From NCBI RefSeq assembly GCF_039555335.1, contig NC_092637.1, positions 45,773,613 to 45,837,612 on the forward strand: a stretch of 64,000 nt of DNA, in the 5' to 3' direction. Source of the stretch: Amphiura filiformis. Lineage: Eukaryota > Echinodermata > Ophiuroidea > Amphilepidida > Amphiuridae. The translations under genes were made by a program, and so were the position numbers. This document shows positions 1 to 10,597 of the stretch, piece by piece (within the stretch, counting starts at the first letter, position 1; each line of letters starts with the position of its first letter). The notes beneath the pieces were generated by a model, which was given only the letters and a program-made list of their open reading frames with translations, did no database searches and was not told the origin of the DNA.

Positions 1-369
1 TAAAAGTTATGCATGGCATTATTTGCCTTGTTTCCAAACAACGATATAATTGCCTTATTAAAAACTTATGCATTGCCTCTTGAGTGTGAGAGATTAATGC
101 TTTGTATTGAAAAATTATTTTAAAAAATGTTTAGATTCCTCCTATATGGAATTGGCTATAGAAATATACCAGCTTTTTGAAGATACTTAATTTGCTGCTG
201 AGAAATATACCAGCCTTATGAAGGTATCTGGCTGTTGAGAATATATAATTCAGCTGCCTATGACAGCATTTAATTAAGAATAATATATAATTTATATCTG
301 TTACTGTTGATTTAACATGCTTAAGAAATGTATAAACATATATTTGCATGAGAACAACCCTATGAACGT

Positions 370-1373
370 ACAAGGTGTATCAAAATGATTGGTACCCATC
401 AATTTTGAGGTTTATTGAAAGGCCTGCCTCTTCAAAGCAACATAGGATATAAATGTCTAGAAGGTATATAGTTTATGACTTGTTATACAATTAAAGATGT
501 TTTACTTTAGTAAAACCTAGATACGCTGATGCGTATACTGATGCACGGCAGTGAACGTAACCGTTCCGACTGAAATCCAGAAATGACGTCATTTGTTCTG
601 GTGCTGCCACTTCCGGGTAACACGGGAGAAGAACATGCCTTTTGCAAACAAAATGGCCGACATGTCTCGGCCCCTTTCCAGCGAAAATAAGCTTATTTAG
701 CCAATGTGAACATGGGGTCATCACCAGAAATATTTTCCTATCATATTGGACTAACACGTTAGCTATATGGTATTTCACAATATAACAGTAATAAAAAGAA
801 AACTACAAACGTTCGTTCGTCGGATGTTTGACGAAGTGACCAGCTCTAATGACGTCACTATGTAAACAACATAGCGGTATTAATAATTAATTAGGTAATA
901 TCAAATATATGGAGGTATCCAAAAGTATGCTAATTAGAACAGATTAGAAGGCACAACGAATCAGAATACGATCCTGGTATCCAATTCTATGCAAATGAGT
1001 TGAAGGTGGTTACGTGAACATGTACACTAATGCGACTCTTGTGTATACCGACCTCTGTGTATACAATAGAGGCCGTCAGCCCTTCGCCATCTTGTGGGTA
1101 CAAATGATAAGTGTGTTCATGCATCGGACACTACGCGCAGGGCGCAGCTTGCCACGCAGCTGTTCATCGCGCATCAATGCTGTGATTTTGCTGTTCACGC
1201 ATGGAGATCGAACGACCATCACAGCGTGTACCCACAAGATGGCGGCATATGACGTCACACTGACGGCCTCTATAATCTCAAAAGTACCTGCATCCTATGT
1301 TGAATGCTGATGTGTCAGACTCATCCATTATCAATGAAAAGTAATAAGTACCAATCATTTTGATACAGCTTGT
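370..1373. mobile_element. terminal-inverted-repeat element, long form
   Basis: Ends ACAAGGTGTATCAAAATGAT and its complement (GTACCAATCATTTTGATAC at 1348-1366) bracket about 1 kb. The middle contains an extra ~780 bp absent from the short copy at 1685-1917, including a separate MITE at 1067-1272. No transposase frame. Confidence 0.7.
1067..1272. mobile_element. MITE nested in the long element
   Basis: Perfect terminal inverted repeat TAGAGGCCGTCAG / CTGACGGCCTCTA, with a second inner inverted pair GCCATCTTGTGGGTAC / GTACCCACAAGATGGC. Confidence 0.75.
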
Positions 1374-1684
1374 ATTTGTTTGAGATCAACCTTATATGTA
1401 CATATTTGCTCGAGATCAACCTTATGAAATTGGCTACAAAAGTATTAGCCTTAAAAGGGTATTTGGCTGAAGGAGTCTAACTTTTCAATTAAATTCCCTG
1501 TATATGGAATTGGCTATAGAAATATACCAGCCTTGTGAAGGTATCTGGCTGTTGAAATATATAATTCAGCTGCCCATGACAGCATTTAATTAAGAATAAT
1601 ATAATTTATATCTGTTACTGTTGATTTAAACATGCTTAAGAAATGTATAAACATATATTTGCATGAGATCAACCTTACGAACGT

Positions 1685-1917
1685 ACAAGGTGTATCAAAA
1701 TGATTGGTACCCATCAATTTTGAGGTTTATTGAAAAGCCTGCCTCTTCAAAGCAACATAGGATATAAATGTCTAGAAGGTACATGTATAGTTTATGACTT
1801 GTTAATTGTTATACAATAATCTAAAAAGTATCTGCATCTTATGTTGAATGCTGATGTGTCAGACTCATCCATTATCAATGAAAACTAATAAGTACCAATC
1901 ATTTTGATACAGCTTGT
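1685..1917. mobile_element. terminal-inverted-repeat element, short form
   Basis: Same ends as 370-1373 but 233 bp, lacking the interior. Flanks on both sides are also duplicated (145-370 resembles 1500-1685; 1373-1480 resembles 1917-2030), so the pair arose by tandem duplication of a larger block. Confidence 0.72.
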
Positions 1918-2057
1918 ATTTGTTTGAGATCAACCTTATGTACATATTTGCTTGAGATTAACCTCATGAAATTGGCTACAAAAGTATTAGCCTTAAAAGG
2001 TGATTTGGCTGAAGGAGTCAAACTTTTTAATTAAGTTCCCTGTATATGGAATTGGCT

Positions 2058-2172
2058 ATAGAAATATACCAGCCTTTTGAAGCTAATTTGCTGTTCAGAA
2101 ATATACCAGCCTTTTGAAGCTAATTTGCTGTTCAGAAATATACCAGCCTTTTGAAGCTAATTTGCTGTTCAG
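2058..2172. repeat. 37-bp tandem repeat, about 3 copies
   Basis: Units run AGAAATATACCAGCCTTTTG then AAGCTAATTTGCTGTTC, almost identical. A single diverged unit is present in the flanks of both element copies to the left. Confidence 0.85.
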
Positions 2173-2594
2173 AAATATACCAGCCTTATGAAGGTATCTG
2201 GCTGTTGAGAATATATAATTCAGAGCCTATGATGGCATTTAACTTGGAAAATTAACATTTATATCTGTTAGTGTTGACTTAACATGCTTAAGAAATGTAT
2301 CAACCTTATGAACGTATTTGCTTGAAATCAACCTTATGAATGTATTTGGTTAAGAGAGAGTGAAAGTTTAAAGTGCGGAAGTTAAAGTCACATTTTATCT
2401 GGCTCAATACTTCCCAGAAAATTTGCAGATATGTTTTTAGCAAAAAGTTGCTAATTGATTGTAATTCAATTCACTCAGTAATTGAAATGCTATTTATAAT
2501 GAGAAGAAACAAAAATAAACAGCATGGATAATTGGCAATTTATTAGTGAATTAGTGTCCGTTATTCATTGCGTCCGGATACCAGCTTAAAACAA

Positions 2595-3066
2595 TGAGGT
2601 TAATGACAATGCATCAGTTATTTTTTGGGTATTATGAAACATCTAAACATTCATTTTGTGCTTTGGTTTGCAGGAAATGTTCCCAGTGCACTGTCGAAGT
2701 GACGTAATAATCGAAATAACTACCATAGCAAAAGATGAATACAATTTTTGACTATATCGCCCTGCACTATAACGTTCACACGGTACCTATGCATTGAACC
2801 ATATCATTCTGATCACTCGCACCTGTAAGATAAGTATCTTTGAAAAGAGCGGTATTGTATTCAATCTATGATTGCAGACATACACAGGTGAAGAGTGCAA
2901 CCTACTTGTAGTGCAGGGTGATATTTAGTCAAAATTGTATTCATCTATTGCTATGTTAGTTAATCTGATTTATTATGTCATTTCGACAGCCGAGTTCCAA
3001 AGCAATCCTTAGATGTTTCACAATACCTTAAACACACAACTGATGCGCAGTCATTATATCTCTAAT
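2595..3066. mobile_element. palindromic MITE, family shared with 53.7 kb
   Basis: Long inverted repeat (arms start GAGGTTAATGACAATGCATC). The centre includes AATACAATTTTTGACTATAT and its complement near 2930. A second, shorter member lies at 53733-53907. Confidence 0.7.
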
Positions 3067-3361
3067 CACTATCCCTGCTGCTACTAGCTTACAGGTTGTG
3101 TCAGTCTGATATTCACTTGAACCTTCAAATATCTGGTCGGTGTCCATGGAGACGCTCGAGTCCTGATGGTACCGTTTTTGATGTTTAGTAAAATTTTGCA
3201 GACAAGAGTCTTGAAAAGAACTGGTGCCTTATTTATTAATTTTGAGCACACTTTGGTGTCCCACATTTATCTCACATCAAGGGCTCAGTGCAACACTGCC
3301 TCATATCCATTCTCGCTATTTTGAGAATTCTGCTCGCATAGGCAATTGTATATAAAACCAA

Positions 3362-3772
3362 TAATTAAAGACAGAGATAAAAAGAATTTATCGCGTCTGA
3401 CGTCATCTGTCAATCAAACTCGAGCACGGCTTGTTTACAAGTGTCGTGATGATGACTTGCTGAACGCTGGATTTATAAGCGGCGCCAGATTGTTAATTTT
3501 GCACCTTGAAACATGCAAACCATCTCAAACCATCTTATGTCTTTATAGTAGGATACTTTCATAACCGAAGGCACCATGTCCACAATGCCTAGAAAAGCTG
3601 CTTTTTGCCTTGTAAAAGTACGTAATTTTTCGCCATTTGTTGCTATTCCTTTTCTCCGATCAGCACCGGTTTTCCTTTACGCGCTATTAATTAACCTATG
3701 TAAACCAATCAAGGATCGTAATTGACAGAGACATCAGACGCGATAAATTCTTTTTATCTCTGCCTTTAATTA
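3362..3772. mobile_element. MITE family TAATTAAAGACAGAG, copy 1
   Basis: Terminal inverted repeats TAATTAAAGACAGAGATAAA and its complement at the right end. Other copies at about 35440-35825 and 37618-37897. The short open frame inside is not a gene. Confidence 0.8.
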
Positions 3773-3792
3773 TGTTTCACTGGTAAGAAGTG

Positions 3793-3957
3793 GCATTGGG
3801 CTATTCCAGTTGAAATCCACACACCCCATGGAAGACATGACCTTAATCTTGCACACAGGAAGTGTGAATTGTAAATGGGGTTATTTGAAATCTACACTCC
3901 CTGTGTGGGAGACCATCTTTTTCATAGGGCATGTTTGAATTAAAACAATAGGCTATT
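3793..3957. mobile_element. GGGCTATTCCAGTTGAAATC foldback family, copy 1
   Basis: Palindromic unit carrying the CCCTGTGTGGGAGA core seen in at least eight further copies (16.1, 18.0, 37.9, 39.7, 43.8, 45.5, 48.3 and 61.9 kb). Confidence 0.75.
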
Positions 3958-4172
3958 AATCAGGCACGAGACTGCACTTTCCTAAATTTTAACCGGACTT
4001 CAGTTTTAAAACTGAAAATTCTCATTCCTGAATAATAGGGCTATAATGGACATGTCTTTGTTGTCCCTGGAAAGCCAATTATTTTCTGAAAATTTTGCCA
4101 GTGTTGCACTGAGCCCTTGATACATTAGAAGGACCAGTCCCATGAGTATAAAGAGAAACAACATTGTCTCAC

Positions 4173-4272
4173 CTAGTACTAATGTGATCTCTTGGTTGAC
4201 TGATTTCCAGTTCTCTGGTACTGAATCAATCTGCCAGTCCATGATGAAATTATCATTATCTGGTACTGGTCC
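4173..4272 (-). pseudogene. duplicated RPIA exon 7 with intact splice sites
   Basis: Reads [25 protein letters not shown] and NQEITLVL, clearly exon 7 of RPIA with a 3-bp deletion and several substitutions. The acceptor (TTTACAG) and donor (GTGAGA) survive and the frame is open through 100 bp. It lies about 10 kb beyond the RPIA stop, on the same strand. No terminal exon copy exists between it and the window edge, so it is best read as a fragment of a partial duplication rather than an alternative last exon. Confidence 0.88.
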
Positions 4273-4436
4273 CTGTAAACAACAAATCACGTGCCTGTAA
4301 AAGTTGATGAATGACCCATTTCTAGTGATAATATACAAATGTTTACTGTCTGTGAATGTGACGGTTGAAATAGTCACACAGTGAAATGTAGTTACCAAGT
4401 GAATATGTTTCTACCATTACAAAAAAGACCGTAATT

Positions 4437-4583
4437 AAGGACCACCTCAATTAACCTTCGCTCAATCCAGTCATCAGTCTTTGGTTTGAACCAACTCTGA
4501 TGAGATGCAGGTACCCGTTTATTCACAGGATCAGGTCCAAATGCAGATGCAGAATTTAAGACAGGTAAATATTTCTTTTACAT
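4437..4583. repeat. segment shared with 7821-7965
   Basis: About 145 bp beginning AGGACCACCTCAATTAA and including TTGAACCAACTCTGATGAGA. It occurs just upstream (in RPIA sense) of the exon 7 copy here and of the first exon 6 copy at 7.8 kb, so it belongs to the duplicated intron material. Confidence 0.8.
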
Positions 4584-4794
4584 CACGCATATATGTAAAC
4601 AAGATATTCCTGAAAAAAATTGGTGTCAGTTCCAATTTACAATGTAATTATTATTTGAATGTAATGTTAAAGATGGAATTGCATGAGAAGTTTTGCACTG
4701 CAGCACTGACACAAACATTTAGTGGTAGTTCATTTATCATTAAATAAGTATACACTTACATAGGTGTTTTGGCGCAGCATCAGCCTTCTATTCT

Positions 4795-5560
4795 AGCTAA
4801 AAATGTTTTTAAAAATAAACAATATGCAATGAGGTAGCTAATTTGCATATTTTGCGACAAAAATCACATGGGATCTTAAGACTGCCCCTTACCACCATCC
4901 CACCAAGTTAAATCTCTATACGCCTCACCAGTTCCAAAAAATGGCAAAAAGCCTTTTTAAAAATAAACAAATATGCAAAGGTGGCTAATTTAAATATTTT
5001 ATGACAAAAATCACGTGGGATCTGAAGACTGCCCCTTTACCACCACCCTACCAAGTTATATCTATATACCCCCTACCAGTTCGAAAAATGGCAAAAGCGT
5101 TTTTAAAAATAGAAAAAAAGGAAATGAGGTGGCTGATTTGCAGATTTTGTGACAAAAATAGCATCTGATCTTAGGACTGCTCTTAACTATCGCCCCACCA
5201 AATTACATTTCTATATGCCTCACCAGTTCCGAAACATGGCCAAAAGCATTTCGACAAATAAAAAAGTAAGCAAATGTGGTGACTAATTTGCATATCTTGC
5301 GACAAAAATCGCATCGGATCTTACGACTCTGGCTTACCACAACCTCATCAAGTTACATCCCTATACGCCTCACCAGTTCTTCGAAATGGCAAAAAAAAAC
5401 ACCCAAAAACTATTTTTAAGTTAAATATGCAAATTAGCTACCTAATTTGCATATTTTTCTCCAAAACTGCATCAAGTCTTAGGGCAGCCACTTAACCACC
5501 ACCCTACCAAGTTACACCCCAATACACCTCACCAGCTCCGAGAAACTAACCTGGATGCCA
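4795..5560. repeat. tandem array, ~150-bp unit, five units
   Basis: Each unit has TTTTTAAAAATA..., GCTAATTTGCATATTT, GACAAAAATC, ACTGCCCCTTACCACC and TACGCCTCACCAGTTC in this order, with about 15-25 percent divergence by eye. No coding frame. Confidence 0.8.
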
Positions 5561-5745
5561 AAGGCATTTAAAGACAAAGTTCACACAATACAAATGTATA
5601 AGACCCCATTATAGCATAAGGCAATTTATAAGTCATTTTAAATGATTTTACATGTGACGTATAAATTTGTCTATAACACAGGGAGATATAAAATGTAGGG
5701 ATTTGGGTAGTTTTTGTTCAATTTTCACAGAAATTGAAGGATTTT

Positions 5746-7072
5746 GACCCATGTTTACCTGTCGCTGAAAAGCAACAAACTTAGTCTTAACACTGATAAA
5801 TCTGAATTCATGCTTATAGGATCTAGGCAACGTTTGCAATCTGTTAAAGATGATATTCACGATGTTTCTGTAACTATAAATGGTGCTAATATTAAACAAG
5901 TTAATGAATGTAAACATTTAGGTGTCATCATTGATGACACATTGACATGGAATCAGCAAATTGATCAAGTTCATAAGAAATCTCTTAAAGGTATGTTTAT
6001 GTTGAAGAAATGTAAATCTAATTTTATTTCTACAGATATTTTGAATGTGGTTTATAATGCAATTGTACTTCCTCACCTTGAATATTGTAATGTTGTTTGG
6101 GGAAATTGTGGTATGTCTATAGCAAAGAGATTACAAATTATCCAAAACAGAGCTGCTCGCATTATTTGTGGAGCTCCATGGGATACCTCCAGCACTATTG
6201 TCCTAGATCAGCTCAATTGGAAGCCACTTTCTCACAGACATCAGTATAATACCTCAATTTGGATTTATAAAATTTTGAATAACTTAGCACCTCCTTACCT
6301 TTCAACTGTTTCCTCATTTTCTAATAATAAATACAATTTTCGGCAAAGTAAAAATAATGTTTTCATCCCACAACCTAAACTGATTTCAAAAACGTAGCTT
6401 ATCATATAGAGGTGCAATCTTATGGAATAGTCTTGATGATAGGGTCACAAATTCGCCTAATTTATCTACTTTCAAAAATATGCTGAAAGATGTTTCATTT
6501 TAATTATTTTCAGTTTTTGTTTATAAGTTTATAAATTCTTTCATTTTTCCCATCGTATATTATAAGTTTTATGATGTTTTGTATCTCTTAACAATTCATT
6601 TGATATTTTTATGAAGTATCGCTTGTAAACAGTTTTACAAGGTAACCTATAGCCAAAATATTAAATTCTCGATCATGAGAGCCAACTTGGGTACGTACAG
6701 TTATTTGCGCCGAGCGTATTACATAAATACCGGCGCTTTACGGCGCAAACACAGCTTTTGAGAATTGACCAATCACACGGTCGTTGCTAGGCAAGGTCAA
6801 GGTTTGGTCATGCAGGTCGCGCGATCATGTTATTCTATGAAAAGTACGCTGACGCAGAAGGTACATCCTTTCATGATCGAGAAATTGTTATTTTGGCTAT
6901 AATATATGATCTTTTGTATCTCTTAACAATTCATTTGATATTTTGTATAACATATCTCTTGTAAACATGTTTTGTTAAATATTTGTTAGTACTGTAATTT
7001 GTATCCACGGCCCCAAGGAAGAACAACCTAGGGTTGAAGTGGGCCCACCGTGGCTAAATAAAGTTGAATCTG
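5746..7072 (+). mobile_element. 5'-truncated non-LTR retrotransposon 3' end
   Basis: Codes the end of a reverse transcriptase of the Jockey/CR1-like kind: LSLNTDKSEFMLIGS, CKHLGVIIDDTLTW, LPHLEYCNVVWG, LNWKPLSHRHQYNTSIWIYK. A one-base slip near 6390 carries it into SYRGAILWNSL and a stop at 6501-6503. The palm with its catalytic Asp pair and the endonuclease are absent. The 3' UTR ends near 7072 after CCCAAGGAAGAACAACCTAG and AATAAAGTTG, a conserved-looking tail. It carries an inserted MITE and an internal duplication. Confidence 0.85.
6648..6901. mobile_element. MITE inserted in the LINE 3' UTR
   Basis: Terminal inverted repeats TATAGCCAAAATA...TCTCGATCATGA and their complement at the right end. 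Flanking LINE sequence TTTTGTATCTCTTAACAATT occurs on both sides (6573 and 6911), so the UTR held a direct repeat or the insertion was accompanied by a duplication. Confidence 0.78.
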
Positions 7073-7494
7073 TTTACCCCAGGGTCGCTGAAACAAAGGA
7101 TTATATTAATTAAATCACCTAATTTATAATTAATAAAGGACAAAGAAAGACAAAAGCAAAAGTATGCTTCATTTAGTTAAATAGTAAAATCCATGTTGTG
7201 TACAAAAAATAACTCTATACGACAATGCAAATCAGGATCAATTCATGGACTAAGTGAACAGGGAAATGTTGATTTCTCTGTGGATGGAACAGCCATTTTT
7301 TTTCAGAGGCAGTATGTAAATTAAATGGAAAGTAACAGCCAAAATGCCAATGGGTATGCCCGGGTGGGTATGTAATTTAACTAGAACAGCCTGAAATTGA
7401 TATCAATATCAATATTGACGTCACAGATTCGATTTGTCACGTGATCGTCAAACCTGTACTAGAAGGTGTCAGTTCTGCAGTTCTGTAACTTCTC

Positions 7495-7528
7495 AATCAA
7501 TCAATCAATCAATTAATCAATCAATCAA
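7495..7528. repeat. (AATC)n microsatellite
   Basis: About eight near-perfect TCAA units next to the copied RPIA exon 6. Confidence 0.9.
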
Positions 7529-7567
7529 CTGAATGGGCCAAGCAATGGATTTGTAATGACATCTTAC

Positions 7568-7692
7568 ATTGTGCAGCTTTAGGTTTCACCATCCTGTGTT
7601 CTGCTTTGCCTCCAACTGGTTTGTAGGCCATCGGTATCACTTCAATAAGGACTCTGTTCTTCCACTGGTCCCCAAGCAATTTCGAATGTTTT
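7568..7692 (-). pseudogene. duplicated RPIA exon 6, copy 1
   Basis: Acceptor TTTCAG then [24 protein letters not shown] and [14 protein letters not shown] in an open frame. Compared with real exon 6 it lacks 24 bp (residues ISQLCMQF) and its best donor GTAAGA lies 7 bp further on, giving 125 bp. The phase change would break joining to the exon 7 copy. The flanking intron sequence is also shared with copy 2. Confidence 0.88.
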
Positions 7693-7820
7693 CTGAAAGC
7701 CAAAAATTATTTTATTAAATAAAAAGCAATATTGGAGTTACAAATTTGCAATGCATCCTGGGACAGTTCTGGAAATAGGGAAGAGAAACATATTTTATTT
7801 TTTACTCTACCTTACATAAT

Positions 7821-7965
7821 TTAAGGACCACCTCAATTAAACTTCACCTCAATCGGTCTTCGGTTTGAACCAACTCTGATGAGATGCGGGCACCCGTTTA
7901 TTCAGCTCGAGAATCAAGTCCCGATGCAGATCCAGAATTTAAGACCAGTATATTTCTTTTGCATC
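7821..7965. repeat. segment shared with 4437-4583
   Basis: Second copy of the module, separating the two RPIA exon 6 copies. Confidence 0.8.
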
Positions 7966-8043
7966 ACTCAAAAGTGAAAATTCCATAACTTTTCAATCAA
8001 TCAGCTGAATGAGCTGAGCAATGCATTTGTAATCACAACTTAC

Positions 8044-8169
8044 ATTGTGCAGCTTTAGCTTTCACCATCCTGTGTTCTGCTTTGCCTCCAACCGGTTTGT
8101 AGGCCATCGGTATCACTTCAATATGGACTCCTTTCTTCCACTGCTCCCCCAAGCACTTTGGAATGCTTT
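8044..8169 (-). pseudogene. duplicated RPIA exon 6, copy 2
   Basis: Same 24-bp deletion and same 7-bp donor shift (donor GTAAGT) as copy 1, so the two descend from one already-altered duplicate. It has in addition a 1-bp insertion in a G run (126 bp) that throws the frame after about ten codons. Flanks share the sequences GCAATATTGGAGTTACAA and AATGCAT.TGGGA with copy 1. Confidence 0.88.
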
Positions 8170-8499
8170 CTGAAAGTCAAAAATTGCTCAATTACATGAA
8201 CAGCAATATTGGAGTTACAATTTTTTTGCAATGCATTGTGGGATAGTTTTGGTAGAGTTGCACTAGGTATGGCCCAATGGGAAAATCACTCTAAATATAC
8301 ATTTATGATTGTAATGTTATCATTAAAAACATTTTTAATAATTATATTGTGAGATGACAATAATTTTTCCGATAATAAAATTTGCCCAAACCATCCCACA
8401 ATGCATTTGGAATTGGTAATGCCAATATATTCTATAACCATTTTCTCAATTACTAATTCCTTGCATATTAAGGTTGTACGATGTATTGTTGGTCGAAGC

Positions 8500-8725
8500 A
8501 GCAGAAAAAAGTAGTTCACAGCATCTTGCGAATGGTAGTGAGCTTTAGAAAAAATTGCATTGCTCAATTCATAGCGAGCATGTACAAGAATTCAAGTATC
8601 ACATATATTGAGTTATGTTGTAAAGAGGGCTGAAACAACAACACTTTTTAACTCATTAACAACAATAAATTAAACAAGTTTTCAAAAGTATATGATTTGT
8701 AGAATGAACTTTTGCAAAACACCAA
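8500..8725 (+). repeat. dispersed repeat shared with 57.3 and 63.8 kb
   Basis: Contains ATGGTAGTGAGCTTT, AAAATTGCATTG, TTGTAAAGAGGGCTGAAAC and ATATGATTTGTAGAATGAAC, matching 57340-57600 in order. A reversed fragment lies at 63720-63895. Confidence 0.75.
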
Positions 8726-9186
8726 AGTGTTATTTTTCAATAATATCATTGATTCAGATAATGAAAATCAATTTTTTTTTTTTTTTTTCGACCAACAATA
8801 CCTCGTATACCCTTAATTTACTTATTTTATTAGTTTGTATTTATTTATTTATTCAAATTGTAAATTTAGTGCACCATTAATTTTATTTCAACATCATGGA
8901 ATAACCTATTAGTAACTATGCCCAACACCACTATCAATTTTATTTTGACATATATCAACAGCAAACATTATCTATTAAAAGTCTAATATTCTGAACCTGT
9001 TTCAAGTTCAACAAACAAACATGAGCCGCTACAGAAAATATTTTACCAAAACTTCTTTATTTCAAGTAAAGCCAATTATTAAGGTAAATCATAATCATAC
9101 AGTGACATTCTTGTGGAACAGAAATGCCATTATACATGTATTAGGTTCTCAATGAATAACATTTTGTATTCTTAGCATTCTTAGGA

Positions 9187-9531
9187 CTTAGGCAACGAAA
9201 AAAACCCACCCTGTTCAACAGGCAGACTTACTTTCAAAGTAGGGTCGGTCATTGTGAATTTTTCTTTCTTTTCCTGGAATAGGCTAAATGACCCTAATAA
9301 ATCAAAGAATGATTGAAAAATCAGGGGAAAATAGAAACATTATGGCAAACATAGTTTGATTTTTTTTTCACTTTTGAAATAAATTTCAGTCAAACTCAAT
9401 TCACTTTGGCCAAAAAACTGCCGTTTTTACTTGCATACAGTAAAAAAAATACAAATCCCCAAAATGCAAAGTCTTTGTTGGTTGGGCCAAATAGAACAGG
9501 TTTTGGGTGATTTTTTTGTTGCCTTGTAATT
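9187..9531. mobile_element. MITE family TTAGGCAACGAAAAAA, copy 1
   Basis: Left end CTTAGGCAACGAAAAAAACC and right end complement of the same. A related element is at 40436-40742, and a partial left end (AAGGCGAAGAAAAAAAAC) lies near 27426. Confidence 0.68.
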
Positions 9532-9785
9532 TGTGGCCTTTGTGTTGCGAGTCTCAAAGCCCCATGCCATGGGGAAACAAATGACTTATGTTGAAGAACT
9601 AATTTATAATTCTGTAAAACATATCAATGCACATTACATTTATTACTCAAAATTATTTTCTTTCCTACAAAAATATACTTTTAGTATTAGTTCCCAAAAC
9701 CACAAATATACAAGAAATTATACAGTGAAGTTCGTGAACCATTTTACCGATATGATTTTTGATCAAATTTAAGCATCACTAGCAA

Positions 9786-10118
9786 TTAAAGGAGTATTTT
9801 GTGATCCTTGCATCCTCTTTTTACAACATTGTTTAGAAGATACCCACAAAAAAGCTTATTCCAAAAATTTCAGTTGATTCCGATTTTGCGTTCGCACGAT
9901 CATGTGTATACTGCTCCATACGCAACTATGTTGTAATTTCATTCTGTTAAACAGAACATAATACAAATATGACAATATTTTTGCTACACAAATTAATATA
10001 TAAGAATATTTTTGTACGTAAACATTATGTATAGCCAGAGGTTTCCAGTGGTATAAAAATCTCAACTTTTTTGAGAAAAGTGGGGGATGAGGCTGTGAAT
10101 CACAAAATACCCCTTTAA
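9786..10118. mobile_element. TTAA-ended MITE, AGGGGTATTTCGTGATC family, copy 1
   Basis: TTAAAGGAGTATTTTGTGAT ... complement ending CCCCTTTAA. Interior has GTTTCCAGTGGTATAAAAAT. Other copies at 16788-17065, 29536-29909, 45135-45337 (truncated) and 49764-50053. Confidence 0.85.
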
Positions 10119-10597
10119 TACATATGCCCCCCAATATTTTTGCCAGTTGTCAAACAACTTTTACAGTAGGTCTTGGACCTAATAAAGAGAAAATTTAAAT
10201 CAAATGAATTGTATTCAGCTGTCAAAACAAAGCTAAAGTTTGTTTGGTTTATATAAGGCGGAAATTATTCGACTTTTGTTACTGCGCACGTCAATTAAGT
10301 CCTAACTCACGCTCACGTAAATTCACAGAAGCGTGCGCCAGTCACACATTCCGCAACACACAACTAGCGTAAGCATTGCGCCCAACTGCGTGCATGCCAT
10401 TCTATATCAATACACTGTGTTATAAGTCTTATTATTTCCACCTTATATAAACCGAACAAACTTTAGAAGCTTCTTTATCTCTATGTTAACTGATGGTAGC
10501 TATCAGTCAACTTATTCAAAAACAATGCACACTCACCCCTACATGTAAATCACTTTTTAAAGGCTATGTATAGTACTATGAAAATGCATTAAAAATA

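Noticed and set aside
4173-4272. Alternative last coding exon of RPIA
   Set aside because: It carries a donor and needs a following terminal exon, none of which is visible to the left; phase with the exon 6 copies is also wrong.
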